Shown: positions 17,714 to 26,751, counted from the stretch's first letter. The stretch: 33,739 nt of DNA from Actinomycetota bacterium (GCA_016870475.1 VGBO01000025.1:1-33739), one strand, 5' to 3'. Notes: generated by a model not told the origin, from the sequence alone. A program made the numbers and translations.

Positions 17714-19069
17714 ATGGAGAACGACCGGTCAGCAGCAGGACGACGCCGAGCCGACGAGTACGTCCTGCGCACCGTCGAGGAGCGCTCGGTTCGGTTCATC
17801 CGGATGTGGTTCACCGACGTCCAGGGTTCGCTGAAGTCGTTCGCGATCACGCCGGCGGAACTCGAGGTCGCCTTCGACGAGGGCATGACCTTCGACGGAT
17901 CGGTGATCGAGGGGTTCTCGCGGGTGCAGGAGGCCGACATGGTCGCCCGCCCCGATCCGACCACCTTCGAGCTGCTCTCCTGGCGCAAGGACGACGAGCC
18001 GGTGGCGCGCATGTTCTGCGACATCCTCGACCAGTCCGGCGCCACCTTCGCCGGCGACCCGCGTCAGGTCCTCAAGCGCAACCTCGCCCGCGCCCGCGCC
18101 GCCGGGTTCACCCTGCACGTCAGCCCGGAGATGGAGTTCTTCTACCTCCGTTCCTCCGAGGGCACGCCGGAACCGGTCGACCGGGTCGGCTACTTCGACC
18201 AGAACGCACCGGAGGCGACTGCCGGGCTGCGGCGGAACACCATCCTCACGCTCGAGGCGATGGGCATCCCGGTGGAGAGCAGCCACCACGAGATCGCCCC
18301 CGGCCAGCAGGAGATCGACCTGCGCGCCACCGACGCGCTCACCATGGCCGACTCGATCATCACCTTCCGGACCGCCGTGAAGGAGGTCGCCCACCAGTTC
18401 GGGGTGTACGCGACCTTCATGCCGAAGCCGATCCGTGGCGTGAACGGTTCCGGCATGCACACCCACCTCTCGCTGTTCGAGGGCGACGTCAACGCGTTCG
18501 CCGCGCCGGACGATCCGTTCGGGTTGACCGCGGTCGGCCGGTCCTTCATCGCCGGACTCCTCCATCACGCCGCCGCGATGACCGCGGTAACGAACCCGTG
18601 GGTGAACTCCTACAAGCGGCTCGTCGCCGGCTTCGAGGCTCCCGTGCACATCTGCTGGGCGCGCAACAACCGGTCGGCGCTCGTGCGGGTGCCGCCGGTG
18701 CCCGCCGCCAAGGCGGCGTCCACGCGCGTGGAGTACCGGGCCCCGGACCCGGCGTGCAACCCCTACCTCGCTCTCTCGGTCATGCTCGCCGCCGGTCTCG
18801 ACGGCATCGAACGGGGCCTCGAGCTCCCCGTCGAGGCAGCGGACAACCTCTACGCCCTCGGCGAGGAGGAGCTCGCAGCGCTCGGGGTGCGGTCGCTCCC
18901 ACGCACCCTCGGCGAAGCGGTCACCGAGCTCGAACGCTCGGACCTGCTGCGCGAGGCCCTCGGCGAGCACACGTTCGAGCACCTGCTGCGGAACAAGCGG
19001 CGAGAGTGGGCGGAGTACTGCGCCGAGGTGACGCCCTACGAGCTCGACCGGCACCTCGGAGTGCTCTGA
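17714..19069 (+). CDS. glnA2: glutamine synthetase type I, GlnA2-like
   Basis: A 451-aa GS fold: N-terminal beta-grasp with FIRMWFTDVQGSLKSFAI and FDGSVIEGF. The catalytic domain has the metal ligands in SPEMEFFYLR, the ATP-loop region [20 protein letters not shown], and RVEYRAPDPACNPYLALSV. It is shorter than GlnA1 (478 aa) and lacks the GSI-beta insert, as expected for GlnA2. NLYALGEEE retains a tyrosine (Y380) at the adenylylation-loop position. It sits just upstream of glnE, the same order as glnA2-glnE in mycobacteria. GlnA2-like proteins may be true synthetases or act on other amines, so its substrate needs care. Start ATG 17714 is set by the CAGAAT -10 element. Confidence 0.92.
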   Translation: MENDRSAAGRRRADEYVLRTVEERSVRFIRMWFTDVQGSLKSFAITPAELEVAFDEGMTFDGSVIEGFSRVQEADMVARPDPTTFELLSWRKDDEPVARMFCDILDQSGATFAGDPRQVLKRNLARARAAGFTLHVSPEMEFFYLRSSEGTPEPVDRVGYFDQNAPEATAGLRRNTILTLEAMGIPVESSHHEIAPGQQEIDLRATDALTMADSIITFRTAVKEVAHQFGVYATFMPKPIRGVNGSGMHTHLSLFEGDVNAFAAPDDPFGLTAVGRSFIAGLLHHAAAMTAVTNPWVNSYKRLVAGFEAPVHICWARNNRSALVRVPPVPAAKAASTRVEYRAPDPACNPYLALSVMLAAGLDGIERGLELPVEAADNLYALGEEELAALGVRSLPRTLGEAVTELERSDLLREALGEHTFEHLLRNKRREWAEYCAEVTPYELDRHLGVL

Positions 19070-21796
19070 GTGCTCGACGCGATCGTCCGCGACGCCGGTG
19101 ACCCACGATGGGTCGCCGTCGTCGTCGAACGACTCGCATCCGCGGACCCGACGCTCGGCGCCCGCCTCCGCGACGACGAGCACGTCGCCCGTGCCGTGGT
19201 CGCCCTCGCGGATGCATCCCGGTCGCTGACCGAGGCCGTCCTGCGCGACCCGTCGCTGCTCGCCGTCGTCGAAGACCTCACCGAGCGCGAGCCGGCGGAA
19301 CGGCGCGACGAGGTGCTCGCCCTCCTGCGTACGCCGGGTGCCGACGCCGGCGCCGTGCTCCGACGGTGGAAGCGGCAGGAGTTCGTGCGGGTCGCCCTGC
19401 GGGACCTCCTCGGCCTCGCCGACCTCGCCGTCGTGGCCCGGGAGGTGTCCGACATCGCCGACGCCTGCCTCGGCGGAGCACTGGTCGCCGCCGCGCCGAC
19501 GCAGCCGTTCGCCATCCTCGCGATGGGCAAGCTCGGGGGACGGGAGCTGAACTACGCGAGCGACGTCGACGTGCTCTTCGTGCACGAGGGCGACGAGTTC
19601 ACCGCCGTGCGCACCGCCCGTCGGGTCATCGCGCTGATGTCCGACCAGACCGTCGACGGGATCGTGTTCCGCACCGACGCCGACCTGCGACCCGACGGCA
19701 AGGTCGGCGCCCTGTCCCGGACCGTCGCCGCCTACCGGGCGCACTACGCCGAACGGGCGCTCGCCTGGGAACGCCAGGCGCTGCTCAAGTCGAGGTTCTG
19801 CGCCGGCGACGTCGACCTCGCCGTCACCTGGTTCTCCGCCACACGCCCGGCACTGTGGGAGGCCCCGCTGGCCGACGACGACGTGCGGTCGATCCGGGCG
19901 CTCAAGGCCCGCGCCGAAGGCCTGCTCGAACGTGCCGGAACCTTCGAGCGCGAGGTGAAGCGCGGCCGGGGCGGGATCCGCGACATCGAGATCGCCGTCC
20001 AGCTCCTGCAGCTCGTGCACGGCCGGCACGACCCGGCGATCCGCTCGGCGACGACCCTCGACGCGCTCGCCCAGCTCGCGCGCAACGGCTACGTCGACCG
20101 CGACGACGCAGAACACCTCGACGTCGCCTACCGCTACCTGCGCACCGTCGAACACCGACTGCAGCTCGAGGGCGAGCATCAGGTCTACGCTCTCCCGGCG
20201 GACGACGCAGGGCTCGACCGGCTCGCGCGGGTCCTCGGCTACCGCGACACCGCAGCGGCGACCGCACGGGAACAGTTCGAGGCGACGCACCGACGCCATC
20301 AGGCGTCGGTGCGCTCCATCCACGAGCGCCTCTTCTTCCGCCCGCTGCTCGAGGCGCTCGCCGGGACCCGCCCCACCGACGGCGCGGCGCTCGCCGAGCA
20401 ACTCGCTGCATTCGGGTTCCGTGATCTCGCTGCGACACGGGCCGCTGTGGAGGAGCTGACCATGGGCCGCGGCCGCAACGCCACCCAGCTCCGCCTCCTC
20501 CTGCCCGGGCTCCTCGAGGCCCTCTCCGTCGCCCCGAACCCCGACCTCGGCCTCCTGCAGCTGCGGGTCGTGCTCGATGGGCCGGTACGGGCGACCGCGG
20601 TCGTCCCGGTGCTGCGGGAGTCGCCGGTCGCCGGTGAACGACTCTGTCGGGTGCTCGGGTCGTCGAAGCTGATCGGGCAGGCGATCCGCCGCCAACCCGA
20701 CTTCGTCGCCGAACTTGCCGAGGACGAGATCCTCTCCCCCCGGGACGCCGCCGAACTCCGTGAGGACGCCGTCGAGACGCTCCGCTGGCGGTCCGACGAC
20801 GACGCCGCCCGCCAGGACGGCCTGCGCCGGTTCAAGCGCCGCGGCGAGCTCCGAGTGGCGACCCGCGACGTGCTCGGCATGGCCGACGTCGAACAGGTCG
20901 GCCGGGAGCTCGCCGACCTCGCCGACGCCGCGCTCACCGGCGAGCTCGCCGCACTCGCCCCCTCGGTGCCGATGGCCGTCGTGGGGATGGGCAAGCACGG
21001 CGGACGCGAGCTCGGTTACCCCTCCGATCTCGACGTGCTGTTCGTCCATGCCGGCGACCGGACCGCTGCGGAGGCGACCGCTGCCCGTCTGCTCGCCGAC
21101 GTCGGCGCCCTCACCGCCGAGGGACGGGCGTGGGAGATCGACGCGCGCCTCCGGCCGGAGGGGTCGAGCGGCCTCCTCTCCCGCACGATCGACTCGTACC
21201 GCGAGCACCACCGGTCGCACGCGCTGCTGTGGGAACGCCAGGCGATGACCCGCGCCCGCGTCGTCGCCGGCGACCCGGCGCTCGCCGTCGAGTTCGCCGC
21301 GCTCCGCGACGAGGTGGCGTTCGGACGCGGACTCACTGCCGAGGAGTCCGCCGAGATCGGGCACATGCGCAACCGGGTGCGAACCGAACGGTTCCGGCGC
21401 GGCGAGGTCCCGGCCCGGCACCTCAAGCTCGGCCCCGGCGGTCTCGCCGACATCGAGTTCGCCACCCAACTGCTGCAACTCCGTCACGGCCGGGAGGTCC
21501 CGGCGGTTCGCGACCCGGGGACTCTCCCGGCCCTTCGGGCCCTCGGGGAGGCGGGCGTGCTCGCAGCAGGCGACGTCGAGGTGCTCGTCGAAGCCCACCG
21601 GTTCTGTTCCCGCGCCCGCAACGCTCTCCACCTGCGCGGTGCGGTGAACGCCGATCAGCTCCCCGCTCGGGACGAGGAACTCGTCGACCTCGGACGGCTG
21701 CTCGGCATCGACGGACCGGCTGCGACGGCCGTCGCGGCGGTGCACGCCGACCGGTGCGGCGCCGCCGCCGCGGTCGTCGACGCCCTGTTCGCCTGA
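19070..21796 (+). CDS. glnE: glutamine synthetase adenylyltransferase/deadenylylase
   Basis: A 908-aa two-headed nucleotidyltransferase that adds AMP to, or removes it from, glutamine synthetase. Two catalytic domains are visible. The first begins near M152 (MGKLGGRELNYASDVDVLFV) and the second near M640 (MGKHGGRELGYPSDLDVLFV). Each has the metal-binding Asp pair in SDxDxLFV and is followed by a GlnE-type helical region (RGRGGIRDIEIAVQLLQL; LGPGGLADIEFATQLLQL). The GTG start directly abuts the glnA2 stop (TGAGTG). Slightly shorter than most GlnE proteins. No GlnD is present in the window. Confidence 0.96.
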   Translation: MLDAIVRDAGDPRWVAVVVERLASADPTLGARLRDDEHVARAVVALADASRSLTEAVLRDPSLLAVVEDLTEREPAERRDEVLALLRTPGADAGAVLRRWKRQEFVRVALRDLLGLADLAVVAREVSDIADACLGGALVAAAPTQPFAILAMGKLGGRELNYASDVDVLFVHEGDEFTAVRTARRVIALMSDQTVDGIVFRTDADLRPDGKVGALSRTVAAYRAHYAERALAWERQALLKSRFCAGDVDLAVTWFSATRPALWEAPLADDDVRSIRALKARAEGLLERAGTFEREVKRGRGGIRDIEIAVQLLQLVHGRHDPAIRSATTLDALAQLARNGYVDRDDAEHLDVAYRYLRTVEHRLQLEGEHQVYALPADDAGLDRLARVLGYRDTAAATAREQFEATHRRHQASVRSIHERLFFRPLLEALAGTRPTDGAALAEQLAAFGFRDLAATRAAVEELTMGRGRNATQLRLLLPGLLEALSVAPNPDLGLLQLRVVLDGPVRATAVVPVLRESPVAGERLCRVLGSSKLIGQAIRRQPDFVAELAEDEILSPRDAAELREDAVETLRWRSDDDAARQDGLRRFKRRGELRVATRDVLGMADVEQVGRELADLADAALTGELAALAPSVPMAVVGMGKHGGRELGYPSDLDVLFVHAGDRTAAEATAARLLADVGALTAEGRAWEIDARLRPEGSSGLLSRTIDSYREHHRSHALLWERQAMTRARVVAGDPALAVEFAALRDEVAFGRGLTAEESAEIGHMRNRVRTERFRRGEVPARHLKLGPGGLADIEFATQLLQLRHGREVPAVRDPGTLPALRALGEAGVLAAGDVEVLVEAHRFCSRARNALHLRGAVNADQLPARDEELVDLGRLLGIDGPAATAVAAVHADRCGAAAAVVDALFA

Positions 21797-21798
21797 AC

Positions 21799-21816
21799 GC
21801 CGGCGACGGTGCCGGC
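21799..21816 (+). terminator. weak hairpin after glnE
   Basis: A 6-bp stem GCCGGC / GCCGGC with a 6-nt loop starts 2 bp after the glnE stop, without a U-run. Candidate only. Confidence 0.3.
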
Positions 21817-21826
21817 CCCCGGCCGG

Positions 21827-21832
21827 TAGCGT
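21827..21832 (+). promoter_or_regulatory. -10 element of arsM
   Basis: TAGCGT ends 7 nt before the arsM ATG, predicting a leaderless transcript. No clear -35 and no ArsR-type operator seen. Confidence 0.4.
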
Positions 21833-21839
21833 CGTCGGC

Positions 21840-22598
21840 ATGGCCGAGCGCAACCTCATCCACCTCGAGGTCGAAGAGCACTACGCCGCCGCCGCCCGGA
21901 CCGCCGCCGCGGGCGGTGCCGCCTGCTGTGGCGAAGACGAGCGCACGTGGGGCGCCGTGCACTACGACACGGTCGCCGACGAACTCGGTTCGTTGCCCGA
22001 CGCCGTCGCACTCGCAAGCCTCGGATGCGGGAACCCGACTGCGGTCGCCGAGCTGCGGGCCGGTGAGGTGGTCCTCGACCTCGGGTCCGGCGGCGGCATC
22101 GACGTGCTGCTGTCGGCACGCCGGGTCGGACCGACCGGTCGGGCGATCGGCGTCGACATGACCGACGACATGCTCGAGCTGGCGCGTCGCAACGCGACCG
22201 AGGCCGGGGCGACGAACGTCGAGTTCCGCAAGGGCCACATCGAGGAGCTCCCCGTCGAGGACGGCAGCGTCGACGTGATCATCTCGAACTGCGTGATCAA
22301 CCTCGCCGCCGACAAGGACGCCGTGTTCGGCGAGATGTTCCGGGTGCTCCGGCCGGGTGGGCGTGTCGGCGTCAGCGACGTCGTGACCGAGGACCGCCTC
22401 TCCGCCGAGGAGCGCGTCGCACAGGGTTCCTACGCCGGCTGCATCGCCGGCGCCCTGCCCGTCGCCGCCTACACGGCCGGTCTCGAGTCGGCAGGATTCG
22501 ACGACGTGTCGGTGACCTTCACCTCCAGCGTCGGCGACGGCATCCACGCGGCCATCGTGCGGGCGACCAAGCCCGCCGCTGGCGGCTGCTGCGCCTGA
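21840..22598 (+). CDS. arsM: arsenite S-adenosylmethionine methyltransferase
   Basis: A 252-aa class I methyltransferase that methylates As(III). The SAM site is VLDLGSGGGIDVLL (78-91) with GVDMTDDML downstream. The ArsM cysteines are present: C63 in SLGCGNP, C151 in SNCVINL and C201 in YAGCIAGAL. A further CC pair lies near the N-terminus (29-30) and at the C-terminal end (GGCCA). The start follows a TAGCGT box by 7 nt. It stands alone between glnE and glnA1, with no arsR, arsC or arsB nearby, so it may be constitutive or serve detoxification in trans. Confidence 0.92.
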   Translation: MAERNLIHLEVEEHYAAAARTAAAGGAACCGEDERTWGAVHYDTVADELGSLPDAVALASLGCGNPTAVAELRAGEVVLDLGSGGGIDVLLSARRVGPTGRAIGVDMTDDMLELARRNATEAGATNVEFRKGHIEELPVEDGSVDVIISNCVINLAADKDAVFGEMFRVLRPGGRVGVSDVVTEDRLSAEERVAQGSYAGCIAGALPVAAYTAGLESAGFDDVSVTFTSSVGDGIHAAIVRATKPAAGGCCA

Positions 22599-22604
22599 CG
22601 CGCA

Positions 22605-22630
22605 GCGGCGGCGCCCGAAGGCGCCGCCGC
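22605..22630. terminator. bidirectional hairpin between arsM and glnA1
   Basis: A perfect 11-bp stem, GCGGCGGCGCC / GGCGCCGCCGC, with a CGAA tetraloop lies between two convergent genes. No U-run. It can serve both strands. Confidence 0.7.
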
Positions 22631-22670
22631 CGTCACGCGACCACCGGTTCCGCCCTGCGGCGGGTCCGAC

Positions 22671-24107
22671 TCACAGGTCGAAGTACAGGTGGAACTCATA
22701 CGGGTGGGGCCGCAGCCGGATGGCGTCGACTTCCTTCTCCCGCTTGTAGGCGATCCACGTGTCGACCACGTCCTGAGTGAACACGCCACCGGCGAGCAGG
22801 AACGCATGGTCCGCCTCGAGGGCGTCGAGCGACGCCTCGAGCGACCCCGGCACCTGCGGGACCTTGGCGAGCTCCTCCGGCGGGAGGTCGTACAGGTTCT
22901 GGTCGACCGGCGCCGGCGGCTCGATCCGGTTCTGGATCCCGTCGAGGCCCGCCATGAGCTGGGCCGCGAACGCCAGGTAGGGGTTGCACGACGGGTCCGG
23001 GCAGCGGAACTCGAGACGCTTCGCCTTCGGCGACTTCGAGTACTGCGGGATCCGGATCGCTGCGGAGCGGTTCCGCTGGCTGTACACCAGGTTCACCGGG
23101 GCCTCGTAGCCCGGCACGAGCCGCTTGTAGGAGTTCGTCGTCGGCGCAGCGAAGCCGAGAATCGCCGGAGCGTGCTTGAGCAGACCGCCGATGTACCACC
23201 GGGCCATGTCCGACAGGCCGGCGTACTTGTCGCCGTCGTAGAACAACGGCGAGCCGCCCTTCCACAGCGACTGGTGGGTGTGCATGCCCGAGCCGTTGTC
23301 CTGGAACAGCGGCTTCGGCATGAACGTCGCCGTCTTGCCTGCGGCCCACGCCACGTTCTTGACGATGTACTTGTAGAGCATGAGCTTGTCGGCCACCCGC
23401 AGGAGGGTGTCGAAGCGCATGTCGATCTCGGCCTGCCCGCCGGTGGCGACCTCGTGGTGCTGCAGCTCGATCTCGATGCCGCACTGCTCCATGAGGGCGA
23501 CCATGTCGGACCGGAGGTCCTGGAACTGGTCGCTCGGCGGAACCGGGAAGTAGCCCTCCTTGTGCCGGGGCTTGTAGCCGCGGTTCCGGGTGCCGTCGAG
23601 GTTGAACTCCTTGCCGAGGTTCCACGCCGCAGCATCGGAGTCGACCTCGTAGAACGCGCTGTTGGCGTTCTGCTGGAACCGGGCGGAGTCGAAGATGAAG
23701 AACTCCGCCTCAGGACCCATGAAGCAGGTGTCGGCGAGACCGGTGGAGATCAGGTAGGCCTCGGCCTTCCGTGCGATGTTCCGCGGGTCACGGCTGTACT
23801 GCTCGCCCGTCAGCGGGTCGTGCACGAAGCAGTTGAGGTTCATCGTCTTCCGGGTGCGGAAGGGGTCGATGACCGCTGTGTTCGGGTCCGGGAGCAGGAT
23901 CATGTCCGACTCCTGGATCTCCTGGAAGCCGCGGATCGAGCTGCCGTCGAACCCGAAGCCCTCCTCGAAGGAGTCCTCCGAGAGCTCGTGCAGCGGCGCC
24001 GAGTAGTGCTGCATCTGGCCGGGCAGGTCGCAGAAGCGGAGGTCGACGAATTCGACGCCCTGCTGCCTCGCGTACTCGATCACCTCGGACGGCGTTCTGT
24101 TCTCCAC
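22671..24107 (-). CDS. glnA: glutamine synthetase type I (GSI-beta)
   Basis: A 478-aa main glutamine synthetase, making glutamine from glutamate, ammonia and ATP. Motifs: [31 protein letters not shown] (metal ligands), [36 protein letters not shown], and [20 protein letters not shown]. The adenylylation site is Y406 in NLYDLPPEE, the target of GlnE. The GTG at 24107 is chosen because GAGAGGTG precedes it by 5 nt; longer in-frame starts add non-conserved sequence. The upstream region carries a four-part GlnR-type operator shared with glnR. Confidence 0.96.
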   Translation of the reverse strand: MENRTPSEVIEYARQQGVEFVDLRFCDLPGQMQHYSAPLHELSEDSFEEGFGFDGSSIRGFQEIQESDMILLPDPNTAVIDPFRTRKTMNLNCFVHDPLTGEQYSRDPRNIARKAEAYLISTGLADTCFMGPEAEFFIFDSARFQQNANSAFYEVDSDAAAWNLGKEFNLDGTRNRGYKPRHKEGYFPVPPSDQFQDLRSDMVALMEQCGIEIELQHHEVATGGQAEIDMRFDTLLRVADKLMLYKYIVKNVAWAAGKTATFMPKPLFQDNGSGMHTHQSLWKGGSPLFYDGDKYAGLSDMARWYIGGLLKHAPAILGFAAPTTNSYKRLVPGYEAPVNLVYSQRNRSAAIRIPQYSKSPKAKRLEFRCPDPSCNPYLAFAAQLMAGLDGIQNRIEPPAPVDQNLYDLPPEELAKVPQVPGSLEASLDALEADHAFLLAGGVFTQDVVDTWIAYKREKEVDAIRLRPHPYEFHLYFDL

Positions 24108-24187
24108 GGTGTCACCTCTCTCGTGCTGCGGCCCCCGCTCGTCGGGAGCCCGACCGGGGGGCCGTGGCGCCATGGTGGCACCTCACC

Positions 24188-24225
24188 GTTTCCCTACCGT
24201 GTTCCGATTGTGAACGCCGTGTGAA
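24188..24225 (-). promoter_or_regulatory. GlnR-type operator between glnA and glnR
   Basis: Read on the minus strand: TTCAC-N6-TTCAC-N6-AACAC-N6-GAAAC, with half-sites at 24221, 24210, 24199 and 24188 (plus-strand left ends), exactly 11 bp apart. It lies about 80 bp upstream of the glnA start and 67 bp upstream of glnR, so it could control both, including autoregulation of glnR. Confidence 0.7.
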
Positions 24226-24267
24226 CGGATCGGCCCGCGGGGTGCGGGTCGGGGCGGGCGGACGCGG

Positions 24268-24273
24268 TACCGT
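24268..24273 (+). promoter_or_regulatory. -10 element of glnR
   Basis: TACCGT, 19 nt before the ATG, giving a leader of about 12 nt. Weak, no clear -35. Confidence 0.3.
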
Positions 24274-24292
24274 TCCGTGCGGTGAGCGCCTG

Positions 24293-24973
24293 ATGGAACC
24301 CCTGCTCGTCTACCCCTACCCGGTTCCTGCCGACCTTGCGCAGGCGCTCGGCCGTGCCGACCTCACCTACATCGGCGTGCGCGACGATGTCGAGGCGACC
24401 CGGAAGGAACCCGAGAACGGCTGGAGCGGTGCCGTGCTCGTCGCCGAGGACGACCCGGACGCCGCGCTCGCCCTCGCCAAGGTGCTCCGCGACCGGGACT
24501 ACCCGCTCGAGCCGCTGGTGATCGTCCTGCGATCCGATCAGCTCCCCGTCCTCGAGGGAGAGGACGGGCTCTACGACGACTTCGTCCTCGCCCCGCTCAA
24601 CCACCGGGAGCTCGACGCCCGCCTCCGCCGCCAGTTCGTGCGTCTCGGGCGGTCCGAACGCTCGGACCTCGTCGTGCACGGCGATCTCGTCCTCAACCTC
24701 GAGACCTACCAGGCTGCGATCGCCCGCGAGCCGCTCACCCTCACGTACATGGAGTACGAGCTGCTGAAGTTCCTCGCCCAGCACCCGGGCAAGGTCTTCA
24801 CCCGCGAGGCGCTGCTGAACCGGGTGTGGGGCTACGAGTACTACGGCGGGGCGCGCACGGTCGACGTGCACGTGCGCCGCCTGCGGGCGAAGCTCGGCGA
24901 GGAGCATGCGAACCTGATCCAGACGGTGCGTTCCGTCGGTTACCGGTTCGGTCAGACCCGGTGGTCGAGCTGA
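24293..24973 (+). CDS. glnR: GlnR-type nitrogen response regulator
   Basis: A 226-aa OmpR/PhoB-type regulator. The winged-helix DNA-binding domain (about 125-222) is very close to known GlnR: LTYMEYELLKFLAQHPGKVF, VWGYEYYGGARTVDVHVRRL and NLIQTVRSVGYRF. The receiver domain is divergent: the stretch corresponding to the phosphorylation site reads AVLVAEDDPD (47-56), with Ala where GlnR has its conserved Asp. That fits the known phosphorylation-independent, orphan character of GlnR. No sensor kinase is adjacent. It is divergent from glnA, and three matching operators in this window support its identity. RegX3/MtrA-like regulators are the main alternative. Confidence 0.88.
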   Translation: MEPLLVYPYPVPADLAQALGRADLTYIGVRDDVEATRKEPENGWSGAVLVAEDDPDAALALAKVLRDRDYPLEPLVIVLRSDQLPVLEGEDGLYDDFVLAPLNHRELDARLRRQFVRLGRSERSDLVVHGDLVLNLETYQAAIAREPLTLTYMEYELLKFLAQHPGKVFTREALLNRVWGYEYYGGARTVDVHVRRLRAKLGEEHANLIQTVRSVGYRFGQTRWSS

Positions 24974-24974
24974 A

Positions 24975-26525
24975 TCAGACGATCCGGGTGGAGTGGTTGC
25001 CCCAGTACCGGTCCTTCAGCAGCCGCTTGTACAGCTTGCCGGTCTCGAGGCGCGGCAGCTCGGGCAGGTAGTCGACCGACCTCGGGACCTTGTACTGCGC
25101 GAGGTGCTCCCGGGCGAACGCGAGGATCTCACCGGTGACCTCGTCGGACGGCTCGACCCCGACGGCGAGCTGGACGACCGCCTTGACCTCCTCGCCCATC
25201 TCTGCGTTGGGCACGCCGAAGACGGCGACGTCGGCGATCTTCGGATGGAGCACGAGGGCGTTCTCGATCTCCTGGGGGTAGATGTTCACCCCGCCGGAGA
25301 TGATCATGAACGTCTCCCGGTCGGTGAGGTAGAGGTACCCCTCGTCGTCGAGGTACCCGACGTCGCCGAGCCGGGTCCAGTTCGGCATCGTCGGGTGCTG
25401 GGCGTCGGCGGTCTTCTCCGGGTCGTTGTGGTAGGTGAACACCTGCGCGTCACGCTCGAAGTAGACGGTGCCCGCTGTCCCGACCGGCACCTCGGCACCG
25501 GTCTCGTCGCAGATGTGCAGCGTCCCGAGGATCGGCCGACCGACCGAACCCGGGTGCGCCAACCACTGCGGCGTGTCGATCACCGTCATCCCGTTCAGTT
25601 CGGTGGCGCCGTAGTACTCGTAGATGATCGGGCCCCACCACTCGATCATCTGGCGCTTCACCTCGACCGGACACGGGGCCGCCGCGTGGACCGCGACCCG
25701 GTGCGACGACAGGTCATAAGGGGTGCGTTCGGCCGGATCGAGCTTCAGCATGCGGACGAACATCGTCGGCACCCACTGCGAGTGCGTCACCCGGTACTTC
25801 TCCATGAGCTGCAGCGACTCGACCGGGTCGAACTTCTCCATCACCACGATGGTCCCGCCGTGGAAATGCACGGCCGCCGTGAACGCGAGCGGAGCCGAGT
25901 GGTAGAGCGGCGCCGGCGACAGGTACACCGCGTTCGCGTCGACGCCGTACATCTTCTCGATGAGCAGGTCGAGACCCGACGCCTCGCCGAACGGAACCCC
26001 CGTCAACGGGCGTCGGATGCCCTTCGGCCGACCGGTCGTGCCGGAGGAGTAGTTCATGAAGTCACCGCGCTGCTCCGACGGCAACGATTCGGCCGGGTAG
26101 GCGGCGACCGCCGTCTCGTAGCGGTCGTAGCCGGCGACGTCACCACCGGCGACGAGTCGCAGCGTGCAGTTCGGGATGTCGGCCACGATCGCCGCAGCGA
26201 CGTCCGCGACGCCCGCCGAGCACACGATCGCCCGGCATCCGGCATCGTTGACGATGTAGGCGGCCTCGTCCGCCGTGAGATACCGGTTGATCGGGGTCAG
26301 GTACATCCCCGACCGGATGACCGCCCAGTACACGGCGTGGTAGGTGGCGTTGTTCTCCATGAACAGCGCCACCCCGTCGCCGGGGCCGAGGCCGGCCGCC
26401 GCAAAGAGCTGCGCGAGCCGCTTCGAGGCGGCGTCGAGCTCGCCGTAGGTGACGACCTCTCCGCTCCGGCCCATGATCGTCGCCGGCTTGTCGGGATTGC
26501 GTCGGGCGTGTTCGGAGATCGACAC
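24975..26525 (-). CDS. acyl-CoA synthetase (AMP-binding, FadD-like)
   Basis: A 516-aa ANL-superfamily enzyme that activates a carboxylic acid to its CoA thioester through an acyl-AMP. Motifs: P-loop YSSGTTGRPKG (159-169), YYGATE, hinge TRLGDVGYLDDEGYLYLTDR, FMIISGGVNIYPQEIE, and the C-terminal catalytic lysine in LETGKLYKR (K497). The substrate (fatty, aromatic or sterol-derived acid) is not readable. The GTG at 26525 has no clear ribosome binding site; TGCCAT 9 nt upstream may be a -10. It converges with glnR, with 1 bp between stop codons. Confidence 0.93.
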   Translation of the reverse strand: MSISEHARRNPDKPATIMGRSGEVVTYGELDAASKRLAQLFAAAGLGPGDGVALFMENNATYHAVYWAVIRSGMYLTPINRYLTADEAAYIVNDAGCRAIVCSAGVADVAAAIVADIPNCTLRLVAGGDVAGYDRYETAVAAYPAESLPSEQRGDFMNYSSGTTGRPKGIRRPLTGVPFGEASGLDLLIEKMYGVDANAVYLSPAPLYHSAPLAFTAAVHFHGGTIVVMEKFDPVESLQLMEKYRVTHSQWVPTMFVRMLKLDPAERTPYDLSSHRVAVHAAAPCPVEVKRQMIEWWGPIIYEYYGATELNGMTVIDTPQWLAHPGSVGRPILGTLHICDETGAEVPVGTAGTVYFERDAQVFTYHNDPEKTADAQHPTMPNWTRLGDVGYLDDEGYLYLTDRETFMIISGGVNIYPQEIENALVLHPKIADVAVFGVPNAEMGEEVKAVVQLAVGVEPSDEVTGEILAFAREHLAQYKVPRSVDYLPELPRLETGKLYKRLLKDRYWGNHSTRIV

Positions 26526-26583
26526 GCCCCGAGCATGGCACGGTCGACGGCGGCGACGCAGCCCGGCCCGACCGGCGGGCTGC

Positions 26584-26742
26584 TCAGGTGTTCAGGTCGG
26601 CCCAGACCGAGTCGCCGGCACGCCGCTCGGCGTCGTCCTTGAGCAGCCAACCGATGATCGCCGCCACCGGCGGGCCCGACATGATGACGAGCACCGGGAA
26701 GACGACGAGCAGGACGACTGCGAAGATCACGCCACCGAGCAC
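26584..26742 (-). CDS. 52-residue membrane protein
   Basis: A small gene encoding a start LGGVIFAVVLLVVFPVLVIM, then SGPPVAAIIGWLL and a charged tail KDDAERRAGDSVWADLNT. One long or two short membrane segments with a cytoplasmic tail are likely. The GTG is 9 bp after the stop of the iron-sulfur/molybdenum fusion gene and has AGGAAG 5 nt upstream, so it belongs to that operon. Clean codon use, a ribosome binding site and operon position support a real gene. No function recognised. Confidence 0.72.
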   Translation of the reverse strand: MLGGVIFAVVLLVVFPVLVIMSGPPVAAIIGWLLKDDAERRAGDSVWADLNT

Positions 26743-26751
26743 GAGGTCTTC

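Noticed and set aside
17729-21859. A 1376-codon open frame antisense to glnA2 and glnE
   Set aside because: It has low-complexity Arg/Glu/Gly-rich content and no domain. It mirrors real genes with strong motifs on the plus strand. Long antisense frames are common in GC-rich DNA.
22689-24224. A 511-codon plus-strand frame over glnA
   Set aside because: Shadow of glutamine synthetase; no motif.
24993-26642. A 549-codon plus-strand frame over the acyl-CoA synthetase
   Set aside because: Shadow of an ANL enzyme with full motifs on the minus strand.
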